Part shown: piece after piece, positions 19,917 through 31,810 of the stretch
Layout of the letters: each line of letters opens with the position of its first letter
Position numbering within the stretch: position 1 is the stretch's first letter
Assembly (NCBI GenBank): GCA_958450325.1
Contig: OY288256.1
Span: 9,875,057 to 9,939,056, forward strand
DNA from: Agrostemma githago
Taxonomy: Eukaryota > Streptophyta > Magnoliopsida > Caryophyllales > Caryophyllaceae
Direction of reading: 5' to 3'
Length of the DNA stretch: 64,000 nucleotides
Notes under the pieces: generated by a model
Database searches by the model: none
What the model saw: only the letters and a program-made list of their open reading frames with translations
Told to the model about the DNA's origin: nothing
Program-made: the position numbers and the translations under genes

Positions 19917-22476
19917 TGTGGACATGATTTAGGTCCACCCCGACGCGGCGAAGCGCGGGTTAGGGTAGGCGAATGAATCTCGTGGTAAGATTGTTCTCGG
20001 GTTCGAAATTTAAGTCAAAATGGAGTCGCCACCGAATTTTGTGGTTATTCGGAACCATACGAGCCCACTCTATGTCGTCATGGGCTATACACAAAGTAAG
20101 CCCACTCCGATTTCAGAATTTATGGGGCTCGTCCCTTTGCATTGCGATACCGATACCATCTATACCGGTAATCGTGTAAAGAATGACTCTCGTGCGCCAA
20201 GGGTTTCGGACATCCGGAAACCAAAAGTTCTGAGTAAGGGGTGAGGGTACGTGTTGGGAAGCCCACTAAGGACACCCAACCCCGCCCGCACATGGCGGCG
20301 TCTACTAAGACATCGTTCGTGTTCGTGATACGCGCGCTAGTAAAATGATTAAATGATATGCAAACAGCGTTTTGTCTAAGCATGTGAATTTTGCGTTAAC
20401 CACGTCATTTAATGCATCTTATTATTTGTCGAAATGATTTAGCATGCGAGGTTCGTTTATAAAGCGTAAAAGCAAGTAAATAAACAAAGCTCGAAAGTAA
20501 ATAAATAACGTACAAGTTACACGGGCGGAAATACAACCCGGAGTTCACAATACAACGTTACATAAAAATAATGAACGATATAAAGAAAGCAATATAATGA
20601 TAGAAACGGACTCGTATATAAAACTAGACCGCGAAAATATGTAGATGGACTAACCCCGATTAAATACGCATTATGTCGCATATTAAACGAAGGACGGGAA
20701 TATGAGACTGCGGCATATTGCTAGCCTAATCTCATATCTCGTAGTCTTGTCCCGACTTATCACGTCAAAAGGTGGTCAAAGTCGTTCTACGTGTCGTGAT
20801 GTGCATGGCTTTGAGAATAGGATAGTCACGTGATAGTCTTTACACGTGATGACTAAAGTCGATAAAAGGTCGGGGCTTGACTTGTGGGTCAAACCCCTCG
20901 GTTTTGTGGGTTACAGGACCCACTCGACCGAGTAGTGGTGTGACTCGGTCGAGTGCACGTTTAACGTGGCTACTGACCACTTTTTGGGGTGCTACTCGAT
21001 CGAGTGGCCTATGGCACTCGGTCGAGTGCCCCCTGTACGAGTGGTAACTCGCTTTGTTTTATGACTTGAAATCGATGATCGGCCGAATCAAATACAAATA
21101 TCGCACGATTTGTATTTAATTCGGCCTCCGGTACTATAATCGTGTACGAACGACTATAATACCGTTACCGGAGTTTATGAAAAATGTTTACGTTAGATTA
21201 GGAAATTTTGAATTGGTGACGAAATGTATCCCTCTACGTCACGACATCGGGACTAACCCTTTCGGGTTACGTGATGTCGGTTTTCGTGTCAACGGGTTCC
21301 GTACCAATTATGGAAAGGGAATTAAATCCGTTCAACTACGACCGATCACGGTCGCGTCACGCCCTTGAGTACATTGGGGCGGGGCTCCTCGAAAGGGCTC
21401 CACCTCCGTCGTTGCTCGTAAAGGTATTAGACGGACCAAAAGTGATCATCGTAGTCCAACGTTTTAAAACCGATTTTTGATACTAGTTTACGTATACACG
21501 GTATTATTAACGTTAATGACGATAAAAGTAACGCGAAAATAAAGATGCGAAAATGTAAAAAAGGTTAGTGTTAGTGTTAGTGTTAGTGTTACTACGATTA
21601 TAATACAATAATGCGAAAATGTACGTAGAATCGATATAGAAAAGAGATAGAGAAGGGGTTTAGGACACCCTCAACATACATGCTAGGTAAACGCCTCGGA
21701 AATGGACTCGTAAATAGCGGCACGGCTTGAGAGTATCGAGGATGTATGCGCGTTGTGGTGTGTATGGGTGTATGTGTGTATGTGTCGGTTTATCGAGAGA
21801 CGAGAGTTCGGTTTTGTGTGTTTTCGGCTTAGGATTTCTAAGGCTTGTAAGGTGATGAAATAGGGTTGAAGTAGGGTGAAATGTGGCTGAAGTTGAATGC
21901 TCAAAAAGTTCTGAAATGCATGGGGGGGGGGGGGGGGGGGGTGAAGCGGTATTTATAGACTTCAACCCTCGACCTAGGGGCACTCGATCGAGTGGCCCTA
22001 GTGCACTCGATCGAGTGCCTTCGCAAACGGGCCAAACCCGGGTAAAAGAGGCTCCACTCGATCGAGTGGGGTCAATCCACTCGATCGAGTGGATCAACAA
22101 ATCGACATAAAATAGGGAAGTTTGACTTGATTGATTTGTTTGTTATTTTTGAATTCTGATTTTTGCGCCAATCTGAACTTAGCTGCTTTATGAGACGGTT
22201 TCGTCTTTGACCGGGTTTTGACCCGGTCGCCAAAAGACGGGATTTATTTTTGGTGTCGGTTTTGGCCCAAATTAGTCTTATTTGACTCGGAATGACCCAC
22301 TGGGCCTGAATTTGAGGTTTGTTTTCTGAGATTTTTACTCCGCTAAAGTCCATGTTGGATATTATTGGTTTCGAGTCAAAGTCCGAGTATACCAAGTCAC
22401 GTTTGCGTCCGATCATCATCGGGTGTTTTTCGGAGACTACTATAGACACGTGGCAGTCAAAATGCGGGTGTCTACA
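19917..22476 (-). repeat. Tat element 5' LTR
   Basis: A 2560-bp copy of the 6737-9237 LTR. In element orientation it starts TGTAGACACC (22476 side) and ends CATGTCCACA (19917 side). It holds the promoter driving gag-pol and clusters of CACTCGATCGAGTG palindromes at about 21980-22100, upstream of the TATA-like box, and further CTCGACCGAG copies at about 20923-21030. Confidence 0.92.
21950..21957 (-). promoter_or_regulatory. Probable TATA box of the Tat 5' LTR
   Basis: The minus strand reads GTCTATAAATACCGC here, with several CTCGATCGAG palindromes directly upstream and a G-run (C-run in sense) downstream. The equivalent site in the 3' LTR is 8711-8718. Confidence 0.55.
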
Positions 22477-23037
22477 GGATGCTACGTTGAGAGTGCTTCG
22501 TGATTTAAAGGGTTGTCCGGCACAAGGTATCCTTCTTCGTACCGGGATATCTTTAACTCTTGAGGCCTATTATGATTCTAATTATGCAAGTTGCCCGATC
22601 AGCCGTCGATCTCTCACGGCTTATCTTGTTTTTCTTGGGGGCTCCCATTTATCATAAAAGACGAAGAAACAAGTAATTGTTTCTCATTCGTCCACAGAAG
22701 CTGAATATCAGGCTATGGCATATGCTACTTGTGAAACATTATGGCTCAAAGGGCTACTTTCTAGTTTTAAGATTGAGCATCCCGCTCCTATTCTCCTTCA
22801 TTATGATAACCAAGCTGCAATACATCTTGCCAACAATCCCGTCTTTCACGAGCGCATGAAACATATCGAGGTCGATTGTCATTTTGTACGAGATGAGATT
22901 GTACGTGATACTATCTCACCATCTTATGTCGACACAAAATCTCAGCTAACTGATATTTTGACTAAGGCTTTGGGACGGCATAATTTTCAATCTCTGTTAT
23001 CCAAGTTGGACATTTCGAATCTCCACGCTCCAACTTG
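22477..23037 (+). pseudogene. Ty1/copia pol remnant, part 3 (RNase H)
   Basis: This resumes the reading broken at 6736: ATLRVLRDLKGCPAQGILL, then DSNYASCPISRRSLTAYLVF, and after a stop near 22656 the conserved STEAEYQAMAYATCETLWLK and NNPVFHERMKHIEVDCHFVR of copia RNase H, ending DISNLHAPT. The frame is almost open. It is followed by a purine tract, TTGAGGGGGGATA, the expected position of the 3' LTR. Confidence 0.88.
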
Positions 23038-23345
23038 AGGGGGGATATATATTACCCTCAATATTATGCATATAATATTAAGCGTATAGCATCTTGAAAT
23101 ATCTTGTATTTTTGGTTGTTCCCTTGATTGTAGGCTCATGCTTAGGAAATAATATATTTATTTTATATGTATATGATGTATATAACTGGGAGAGTAGAGC
23201 GATGAATGACAAAAAACATAACACATTCATTTCTTCATTGCAACAACAAAACAAACATGAAAAAACCTAGTCGTAATCATCTAAAAGGAACATTTCGAAC
23301 TCTATAAATATAATCTGTCTTACTCACAACTAAGTAAGCCGATTC
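23038..23345 (+). repeat. Probable 3' LTR of the broken copia element
   Basis: The sequence follows directly on the polypurine tract AACTTGAGGGGGGA and contains a TATA-like ACTCTATAAATATA near 23300. The exact limits cannot be fixed because the 5' LTR is missing from the window, and there is no second copy to compare. Confidence 0.45.
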
Positions 23346-23567
23346 ATGCCAGTAAGATCCGATATCTCCTAAAAACACTGAGGCAAACAACCAGACATAT
23401 TACATGTCATAGGAATATTAATTAATATACATGATGATTATGAAATGAATAGTGAAGTTGAATCATAAAAGAAAGGAGACATGTCATATATGAGTATATG
23501 ACCTGGTCAAATAAGAATGATCAAATTTATGATTGATGGGCTGAACGATGAGGGCACCATCTACTCC

Positions 23568-23935
23568 CACTACAAAAATAACTATCCTCGGCGTCCACCT
23601 GGTGGGCACCGACAGTGGACGCTATAAGGCGACGGACGTCCGCAAACAGACGCCAGAAAGCGGATGCCACGCCTGCTCGCCCTTTTTTAAAACGGGCGTC
23701 CACTATTGGACGCCAGAACAAATGGCGACCGACAGTGGACGCCAAAGCGGCGACCGACTGTGGACGCCATGTGTCTCTGAGTGGCGTCCACAGTCGGACG
23801 CCTGGGGCCTGAAGTTGGCGACCGACTGTGGACGCCTCCCACGTAAATCTCGCGTCCCCAGTCGGACGCCAGTATAGGTTCCCCTGGCGTCTGCTATGGC
23901 GTCCATTATCGGACGCTATTTACGCTGTTGCGTGA
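23568..23935. repeat. Left subterminal repeat array of the CACTA element
   Basis: About a dozen copies of GTGGACGCC, GGCGTCC or GTCGGACGCC units in alternating orientation occupy the first 370 bp, e.g. CGACAGTGGACGC and CCACAGTCGGACGCC. These are the likely binding sites of the second element protein. The open frames across this stretch are by-products of the repeats. Confidence 0.85.
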
Positions 23936-24171
23936 CCGTAAACATGCGTTCAATGTTCAGCCAAAACCTGCAAAATAAACCACAACTCAACCACAAACGT
24001 CGACTATCCACAATACCTCAACCACATTCCAGCTCAGTCAACCAAAAGAGTTCATCTCTCGACTCATTTATGCTGAAAAAACTTATATAAACAGATTTAA
24101 CGTACGGTTTGAAGGTACAAAAGTGTAAAGTAGTTCAAAGATACAGTTAAAACAACAACAACAACAAACAA

Positions 24172-25809
24172 TCAATTAACTGTGAAGCTAGCTGCAGCAC
24201 CAGAGTTACCGCCACCCCCGCTAAAGGGGTCTCTGTCGTCTGGAGGGGGTGGGGGAGGACCTTGGTTGCATTTGTCAAACATGGCCTGAAACATGGCCAT
24301 CTGTTCCTGCATTTTCCTGATGTGTTCCGCCTGCTCCTTCAGTTGCTCCTTCATTTGCTCCTTCTCCGGATCGGGCTGCTGAGATCCGGCCGGCGTGTAC
24401 TCCATTTGTGTGGAGGTGCTCAGACGCGATGTGGGAGGTCTGAAGTACATACCGTGTGCATTTCCCACACCGTACACACTTCCTTTCCTGTAACCCTTGA
24501 CGATCTTGAACCAAGTCTCGTTCGGGTTGACTTCCTCAACAACAGGATCAGCCTCGAGTCTCTCCATCTCTTGTTGGTAGGCGTCCTGCGTACAGAAGAA
24601 CGATTTCAATTTAAGTTATTATTAGATGAAATTATTGAAGATAGTTATCCACCACCTACAGTCGATTTAGTACTCACCCAGGTCGCCTGATCCTTTTTCG
24701 ACTTGAAGGTAGTCCCTGTTTCATCGGTCTGTCCATGCATGTCGTAGAATATATCCGCCGCGGTTGGCTCCCTCCCGAGCTCAGCACGCAGCTATTAAAT
24801 GAGTACGAAAGTTAGGCAAATATAAATTACGCAAACGTAGTTTACGATTATTCAAGGAAGAGTACGGTATTAATTAGTAGAAATCATACTCTCTTGACAC
24901 GAGCGAAAGAAGACTGAGAACCCCGATGATGTGTCGGGTTCGCGCGGCCCTCACGGTCACAGTTCGCCAACTTGTTCCTTTGGGCAATTTCGGACCTCAC
25001 CTTAAACTCTTTCTGATCGTGGTAGGCAATCCATCTCTCCAACGCCTCCCCTAAAATATGACGACCCAATATATTATTTAATACAGTCAAAGATTGAAGT
25101 TAGATTGTTTATTTTTTAAAATTGATTACCCAAAAAAAAATAACTAACACCTTTAAGGTCCTTCAACGGAGTACCCCGTGTACGTCGTTTATTCATCACA
25201 CAGGCGAAACGTCGTGTGCACGTTTCATTATATCGTTCCCAGACCCTACCGTCAAACTCTGAGGCCCAGCTGAACTTGAACTATACAGTCAAGACAGATT
25301 AATAAGTAGTATGAAAAATATTTACAAAGTCCAGATTATAAAATAAAAACTCGGGAGCAAAAACAATCCACGTACCTTGAACTGGTTGAACCACCACTCT
25401 CGTATCTCAGCCGGTACCTGAGACCAATTAGCATACCCTTGCCCTTTGTCGACCATGAAGCTGTTGGTACAGCCTTTGACGACCTCTTTGTGCAGAAACC
25501 TGCACCGAGTCGAGAAAACCATATATGCAGTCAATCATACAAAATGTAGTACAAAAATGAATATTTACAAAAGAATAATCAACAAGTTAGATTATATTAC
25601 CATGTGCCTGTTGGTTTGAGAACATACCGCCCCTCCTCGTCCTTCTCCAGCACGTCATCCGGCCCCTGTTGCTGCTCCTCCTCCTCCTGCTCAGCGGTCT
25701 GCTCCGGTCCCGTTTCGGGGACCACCTCCTCGTCCTCCTGCTGAGTGGTGGACGTGTGAGCAGACCTACTACCCCCACCACGTCTCCTAGTCGATCTACC
25801 GCCTGCCAT
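24172..25809 (-). CDS. CACTA second gene, TNPA-like (Transposase_24 family), six exons
   Basis: Six exons can be joined in frame using GT...AG borders: 25809-25601, 25499-25376, 25280-25151, 25050-24890, 24791-24678 and 24585-24172. The protein opens MAGGRSTRRRGGGS with an acidic glutamate-rich segment, continues with FLHKEVVKGCTNSF, the conserved WASEFDGRVWERYN and RFACVMNKRRTRGTPL block, a RGSQSSFARVKR motif, and ADIFYDMHGQ. It ends with a coiled-coil EQMKEQLKEQAEHIRKMQEQ and a proline run. This order fits the plant Transposase_24 (PF03004) proteins of CACTA elements, which bind subterminal repeats and assist excision. I saw no stop or frameshift in the joined frame. It follows the transposase gene in the same orientation. 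Confidence 0.8.
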
Positions 25810-25957
25810 TATATTAACCTGTCAAAAAATTAAACAATGTTAACAACAATTAGCCATGTCATCAACAATTTCATTCTAACTTTATTCAAGTCAAATAGCC
25901 TACTATAGTAAACATCAAAATAACTTAACCATGTAAACATTTAAACATACAACAAAT

Positions 25958-28900
25958 CTAGTAGTCACCGTCGTTGTCGTTATTTTCTTCAGCCTCATCC
26001 TCCTCAGTCTGATCCTCCTCCTCGGTCTCCGAGCCCCCAACTTGATCGTCCTCTGAGTTCTCTTCATCGTATCCGTTATCCTCCTCAAGGTTCTCCGGAA
26101 CATCCCTGACCATGTACTCTCCTTGTCCATCATCATCGTCATCCTCAAAATCGGCCTCTGCCCCTTCATTCTGATCTTGTACGGAGAATATATTCTCCTC
26201 TGAGTTCTCTTCATCGTGTACCACTGGAAGCCGCATCTTCCTGGAACAGAGAACTGTCTATTTGTCCTCGTGGTTTAGTCGTAAAGACTGCCCACCATTG
26301 ACTTTGATTTCTGTCATTTCTCGTGTAAGGAGAAGGAGCAAAATAGACTTGCTTCGCCTGATGCGCGAGTATGAACGGATCGTACGTAGGATATTTCCTT
26401 GTGTGATTAACTTCCACAATCTTGTAACGTTCATGCACTCGGGTCCCGTTCACGGAGCTGTCTTTCCACTCACACTTGAACACTACAGCTCTATACCCTC
26501 GATCTTTGCCAGCGTAACACAACTCAAAAATATCCTCCAAAATACCATAGTACTCATCACCATCAAGAGATGACACACTCACGCCAAAATTGCATCTAGC
26601 CTTGTTCTTCCCGTAGTTGAATGTGTGAAAATTGAACCCGTTCACCGAGTACCGGTTCCAGGTTTTAACCACTCGCACTGGACCGAATGCCAAACTTCTA
26701 ACCAAATCATCACGTATGTCTAAGGCAACTACATGATCCTTGAGCCACTTCGGGAAATGTTCCTCGTGCTTACTCCAAACGTCATCAGGGTTCACGGCAG
26801 GGTTCGCAGCGACATATTCAGTTACAAATTGTTTCTCATAAGGCTCTAAGATCTCACAATTCGAAAGTAGGTAAAGGTGCGCTCGGTTGTACTCTTTCTC
26901 ATCTAGTGTCCTAGAACCCTCAACGGATGAAGTTCCTTCATCGTCCTTCTTTTGAAAAAATTCGGGTATAGTGGGGTCAATGGACACCGAATGTCCTAGA
27001 TTCAGGTTCTTGGTTTTTGTTTGCACATCTTTATCGAAGTAGAGGGAGCAGAAGTTTGCAATCTCTTCTGTCAAATATGCATTACAAATAGAACCTTTTA
27101 CTCTAGCCTTGTTACCAATTTTCTTCTTCAAATGGTTCAGGAACCTAAATAAACAAGTTATATATTTCAATCAATACAAATTATTTAGGCTTATTTTTTT
27201 TAAACGAAGTTACTAAAAGTTACTTACCTTTCAAATGGATACATCCATCTATACTGGACAGGTCCTCCAACCTTAGCCTCGTAGGGCAAGTGGACAGGTA
27301 GATGCTCCATGGAATTAAAGAATGACGGTGGAAAGATCATCTCAAGTTTGCACATTATCTGCGGAATTTGATCCTCGAGCCGAGACATGTCCTCAACTGA
27401 TACTGTAGAGGAACACAAATCTCGGAAGAACTGAGATATCTCAGTTACGGAATTCCACACCGTCGGTGGCAGAAGGTGCTTTAGTGACACCGGAAGCAAC
27501 CTCTCCATGAAAACGTGACAGTCGTGGCTCTTTAACCCTTGAAGCTTCAGGTTCTTAAGATCAACACAGCGTTTAAAGTCGGAGGCGTACCCATCAGGGA
27601 ATTTCAACTTCTCTACCCACTCCAACAACGCCTTTCTCTGAGCCTTGTCAAGTGTGAACAAGGCCCTTGGTTTCGACCCATCCCGTTTTATGTGCAGTTG
27701 AGGACGGTTACAAAAATTCTTTACATCTCGCCGGGAGCCTGTAGTGTCACAACTCTTCCCCTCCACATCCATCACCGTGTGAATCAACTGCTCGAAGAAG
27801 TTTTTCTCTATGTGCATCACATCTAAATTGTGACGAATTAACAAAGTCCTCCAATATGGTAGTTCGAAGAATATGCTACGTTTAAACCAACCATTTTTCA
27901 ACTTCTTGAGATCTTTGAACTCCTGCTCGGTTCCGTCAACAGTAGACGGGTAATCAGAAATCAACTCCCATATTTCATCTCCTGGGAGTCGATCAGGTGC
28001 GTCGTCAAGCACCTCCTCACCCTTCTTGAACGCCTTCTTATTCTTCCTATATGGGTGACCTTCTGGTAGGAACTGCCGATTACAGTCAAACCAACTTATT
28101 TTACTAGAATTTGGAAGATAAAAAGCTTTGCTCTCACCCATACAACACGGACATGCTTTCTGACCCGCAGTAGACCACCCCGAGAGCATACCGTACGCGG
28201 GAAAGTCATTTATAGTCCACAACAAAGCTGCTTTCAACTGAAAGTTTTGTCTCAGAGAGACATCATAAGTTTCCACCCCTACCTCCCACAGTTGTTTCAG
28301 TTCCTCAATAACAGGTTGCAAGTAAACATCCAAATGGTTTTTCGGGTTTTTGGGTCCGGGAACAATAAGAGATAGGAAGATGAAAGGTTGCTTCAAACAC
28401 AACCAAGGAGGTAGGTTGTAAGGTGTGATCATCACTGGCCAGCAAGAGTACGATTTACCAAATTGACCGAACGGTGCAAATCCATCAGTGCACAACCCAA
28501 GCCTTACATTTCGGGGTTCTAACGCAAAGTGGGGATGTAGTCTATCAAAACGCTTCCACTCCTCACCATCACTCGGATGACACATCTTCCCTAGTACCCT
28601 AATGTCCTCCTTGTGCCACCGCATTTGCTCAGCTATGGTTTTTGTGGCGTACAATTTCTGAAGCCTAGGTGCAATAGGGAAGTACGTAAGCTGACTTATT
28701 GGGATTGGTTTCTTACCCCTGACACTACTTTTCCCTTTTCTACCTCTCAGAACAATATCCCCCTCGACCATCTTATACCTACCCTTACCACATCTCCTAC
28801 ATTCATCAAGCATCGCATCATCCTTCCAAAATAACATGCACCCATCTGGACAAGCGTCAATCTTTTGATGCGGGAGTTGAAGTCCCTTCACAACCTTTTT

Positions 28901-29536
28901 GGTTGTGTAGAATGATCGGGTCATGATATTGTCTTTTGGAATAACTCTCTCGAGCAAGGCAGCAATACCATCGACACAAGCAAAGGGCAGGTTGAACTCA
29001 CATTTAAGGCTAACTACCATAGACGCGACTTCTAACAAAGTCACATCGCACCCTCCGTATAACGGTTTCTCCGAAGCTTCCAACATGTCAAAAAACGCCT
29101 TCGCTCGACGGTTAGGCTCTTGTGGGTTAGGTGAATCTTGTGGGTTGGGTGAGTCTCGTGGGCTAGGTGAGTCTCGTGGGTTAGGTGAGTTAAACAAGTT
29201 GCACTCCACAACATCAACTATCATACCTCTCAATCCCCCCTCATCGTGATGGTTTTCGGTTCCCTCAGACTGAGATGACTCACCATGACAAATCCAATAA
29301 TAGTAATCGGGTGAAAAACCACTATAGATGACATGTTCCTTCACTACAAGGACCTCAAGAAATTTTAGGTTCTTGCATTTAGTACACGGACACCTAACCT
29401 CCCCCCTCGATGCGTAGTCGGCCGACTTTTTAGCGACCTCGACAAATGACTCAACACCCCTCAAAAATTCGACTGTTGGACATCTCTTCTTATCAAGTCT
29501 TCCCTCGTACATCCATTTCCGTTCAACTCTCTTCAT
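25958..29536 (-). CDS. CACTA transposase (tnp2 family), two main exons
   Basis: Exon 1 (29536-27228) begins MKRVERKWMYEGRLDKKRC, the transposase-associated domain, with CPCTKCKN at about residue 50. It continues with ACPDGCMLFWKDDAMLDECRR, the tnp2 domain at roughly residues 330-560 (CPCCMGESKAF, FLPEGHPYRKNKKAF, NLDVMHIEKNFFEQL), and the start of DUF4218 (HLPVHLPYEAKVGGPVQYRW). A GTAAGT donor and TTTATTTAG acceptor join exon 2 (27144 on) in frame (PFER-FLNHLKKK), finishing DUF4218 and adding DUF4216 (GFNFHTFNYGKNKARCNFGV). That frame stops at 26211. An acidic tail, EENSEENIF to NDNDGDY (26236-25958), lies in another frame, so a 1-base shift or an alternative splice may separate it. The product cuts the CACTA ends. 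Confidence 0.85.
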
Positions 29537-30400
29537 TTTCTATGTTCAAAAAATATATATAACATATTAAAGTTTAATTTCCCTACTTTAATTTATAACT
29601 TACTAAACGAATATTTAATCACCATTTAACATAATTTCGTAAACCCATTTTTTTTTTTTTTTGGAAAATGTAAGAATTTTGTATTAAGTAAACCCAATTT
29701 CTAATTTGCAAATGTCTTATTAATTATTAATTGACCTTACAAAAATTAGTCACCGAATTTAATCACAATTTAATCCCAATTTACAAAAACCCTAGCTAAT
29801 TTATCAATGTAATCCCAATTCAACCAAACAAAACACAGTAATTCATGCCGTAGGTCACACACAAGCAGCTTAAACAGGTCAAAAAAGGGTCAAATTTTCG
29901 GATGCCCATATCAAAATTTCGAAAGCGCCGCTAACACCTATTTACAACCCCGATCAGGATAGAAGTGGTTTCGGGAAAATCCAGCATTATTACGACACCT
30001 TTTGGTCCGTCTCAAGTCACACAAAACTTCACCCTAAACCCTATAGGTCATTCTAGCTCAATTCAACCAAATTAATCAAACCCTAGTCAAAATAACGATG
30101 GGCAAAAATAATCTAACTAAGCGAATTTGGGATAAACTAATCAACCTAATCGAACTTGGCCTAAACTAATCAACCTAATCGAAATTTAGACCTAAACGAA
30201 ATTAACTAACAAATTATCAATAAATAACGCTAACAATGGAGAATACGAACTAATTATAATGAATAGAAACGAAATAAACTAAGAAAACGTACCGAAATTA
30301 GGAATAAAGGATGAAAAAAGGGAGAGAATAGGGTCGGCGAGCGTAGAGGGAGAGGGTAGAGAGAGATTTTTTTTTTACGAATGAAGGGGGAGAGGGGGGT
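29537..30400 (-). promoter_or_regulatory. CACTA 5' region upstream of the transposase
   Basis: Non-coding AT-rich stretch between the transposase start and the right subterminal array. As it lies upstream of both minus-strand genes it should hold the element's promoter, but I cannot point to a convincing TATA box. Short duplicated phrases such as CTAATCAACCTAATCGAA occur near 30140-30180. Confidence 0.45.
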
Positions 30401-30686
30401 GAGCGGGTATTTGACGCCACACTCACCCCGACGGGCGTCCACTATCGGACGCCACTTTCGCTCGCCATTTTGCTGAATATGGCGTCCGATAGTGGACGTC
30501 ATTTGGGTTAAATGGCGTCCGCCTGCGGACGCCATTTAAGTTCAATTTTGTCCTCCCCAAATCCAGTCGGACGCCAAGTTTAGCATCCGACTGTGGACGC
30601 CCGTTTGACTTTTCGGACGCCATGTAGGCGTCCGTATGCCCAGGACGCCAAAAAGGTGGACGCTAGGGACAGTTTTTCTTGTAGTG
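30401..30686. repeat. Right subterminal repeat array of the CACTA element
   Basis: Copies of GGCGTCCACTATCGGACGCC and its variants, such as GTCCGATAGTGGACG and CGTCCGCCTGCGGACGCC, fill the last 280 bp, matching the left array. Several units are themselves palindromic. Confidence 0.85.
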
Positions 30687-30778
30687 TCCTATTTCCTCCC
30701 TACACTATCAACACAACACAACCAAAGGAGTAAGGACTAAGGAGATAGGATAAGGAGGAGAGAGCGGGAATTGGGTAC

Positions 30779-30903
30779 CTGAAGCAGAAACTCGACATGG
30801 TCGGGTGAGGGAGTAAAGCGAGTGCGTACTGTCGAAATCCACCCATGCACTTGTATCTGAGGAAGAGCTTGATTCACTTTCAAACTAGTCACTTGGCGCT
30901 TCC
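30779..30903 (-). pseudogene. Host gene exon, 3' part, cut by a hAT insertion
   Basis: On the minus strand 30895-30779 reads QVTSLKVNQALPQIQVHGWI and STVRTRFTPSPDHVEFLLQ, ending at a GTACCC donor-like site. Its 5' codons (FLEWKR) lie at 34739-34722 on the other side of the hAT element, after a TGTTGTGTAG acceptor. Removing the hAT and one copy of GCGCTTCC gives one continuous open exon of about 45 codons. I do not recognise the protein. The gene runs on upstream through coiled-coil exons at 35124 and 35303. The CACTA element lies about 90 bp downstream of the exon. Confidence 0.6.
30896..30903. repeat. Target-site duplication GCGCTTCC, left copy
   Basis: An exact 8-bp match to 34722-34729, flanking the hAT element; 8 bp is the hAT hallmark. 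Confidence 0.85.
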
Positions 30904-31810
30904 AGGCCCGTTAGTCTACAAGTCCACCAGATGTCAAGTACACGGGCCCAAAAAATTTGGGGCCTCCAAATACTTGATCTGTCCACTAGCTATTTATTAT
31001 TAAAAAAAACTAATGCAATTAGATGTGTAGAAGATACGGAGTACAAAAAGTAAACCATGAAAGAGAAAAGGTCATGATTCATTATTTCTTTCCCATTTTC
31101 CATAATTTTTTTCCAATTTTCCAAAACTAAGAAAGTAGAAACTCAATGACCTTATTCTATCACTCTATAGTAATCGGTCTTCTAGTCTTCTTCAACAATC
31201 AAATGAGGATCTTTTAATTAATGGTAAGTTCAATGTCAACTTTACAATTTTCAATTTTTTTGAACGTTATATCCTTTATTCATCAGCTAAAAATCTGTTA
31301 TAAATTAAAATTCCTGACCCCTTTTAATTTATCCATATTTTCAGTTATCTAATTATCTAAAGTAAGTTCATAATTTATATTTGATTATTTTTTTCAACTT
31401 TGATTTCGATTTTCTTGGGGTTTTGACATTTGAATGTTTTTTAAGATTATGATTTATGAAGATTTGGTAAGTAATTAGTGATTAGAAGATGGAATGTTGG
31501 TAAAAACAAAACAAAATTGTAATTTCATGATCAAAACAATTAAACAAAATCTGTCAGGCCTTATTGAGTTATTAATTTAATTTAATTTAATCATTTGAAT
31601 GTATTTTTTGTTGCAGGATGCCTTATTGAAAATTGTAATATGAACATACGACTGATAGCCCTAAAAATTGTGTTTTCGATTTACTGACGACCCGTTCCCG
31701 ACCATCTTTATAGAGTTGCAGTTTTTCTGTTCTTAGTCGTGAGGGTTCTGAATTTATGATTAGGTGAATTCTTTCCTTAATCCTTATTAGTTACATTATC
31801 ATTGTCTATT

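Larger units (their letters stand above)
6737..22476 (-). mobile_element. Ty3/gypsy Tat-lineage LTR retrotransposon, nearly complete
   Basis: A 15.7-kb element lies between two LTRs (6737-9237 and 19917-22476), both starting TGTGGACATG and ending TCTACA. On the minus strand the order is 5' LTR, tRNA-Arg primer site, leader, gag-pol, antisense plant-mobile-domain gene, repeat-rich 3' region, polypurine tract and 3' LTR. No chromodomain is present, two RNase H regions are suggested, and the extra antisense gene fits the Tat branch (Grande/Retand/Ogre-like). It sits inside the copia remnant. By eye the LTRs differ by about two dozen substitutions, one indel of about 50 bp and mononucleotide changes, so the insertion is fairly young compared with its host copia element. 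Confidence 0.92.
23568..30686 (-). mobile_element. CACTA (En/Spm) DNA transposon, apparently complete
   Basis: The element begins CACTACAAAAATAACTATCC and ends with the reverse of CACTACAAGAAAAACTGTCC. It is flanked by the exact 3-bp duplication TCC (23565-23567 and 30687-30689), as CACTA elements make. Both ends carry GGCGTCCAC-type subterminal repeats in both orientations. Inside, on the minus strand, lie a tnp2-type transposase gene and a second gene of the TNPA/Transposase_24 type. The 7.1-kb length and two genes are those of an autonomous element. Confidence 0.93.

Noticed and set aside
23548..23906. Overlapping open frames on both strands at the CACTA ends
   Set aside because: They arise from the GGCGTCC subterminal repeats and are not genes.
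23568..23935. Regular short repeats suggesting a CRISPR array
   Set aside because: Units alternate in orientation, are not separated by unique spacers of fixed length, and lie at a CACTA end in plant DNA.
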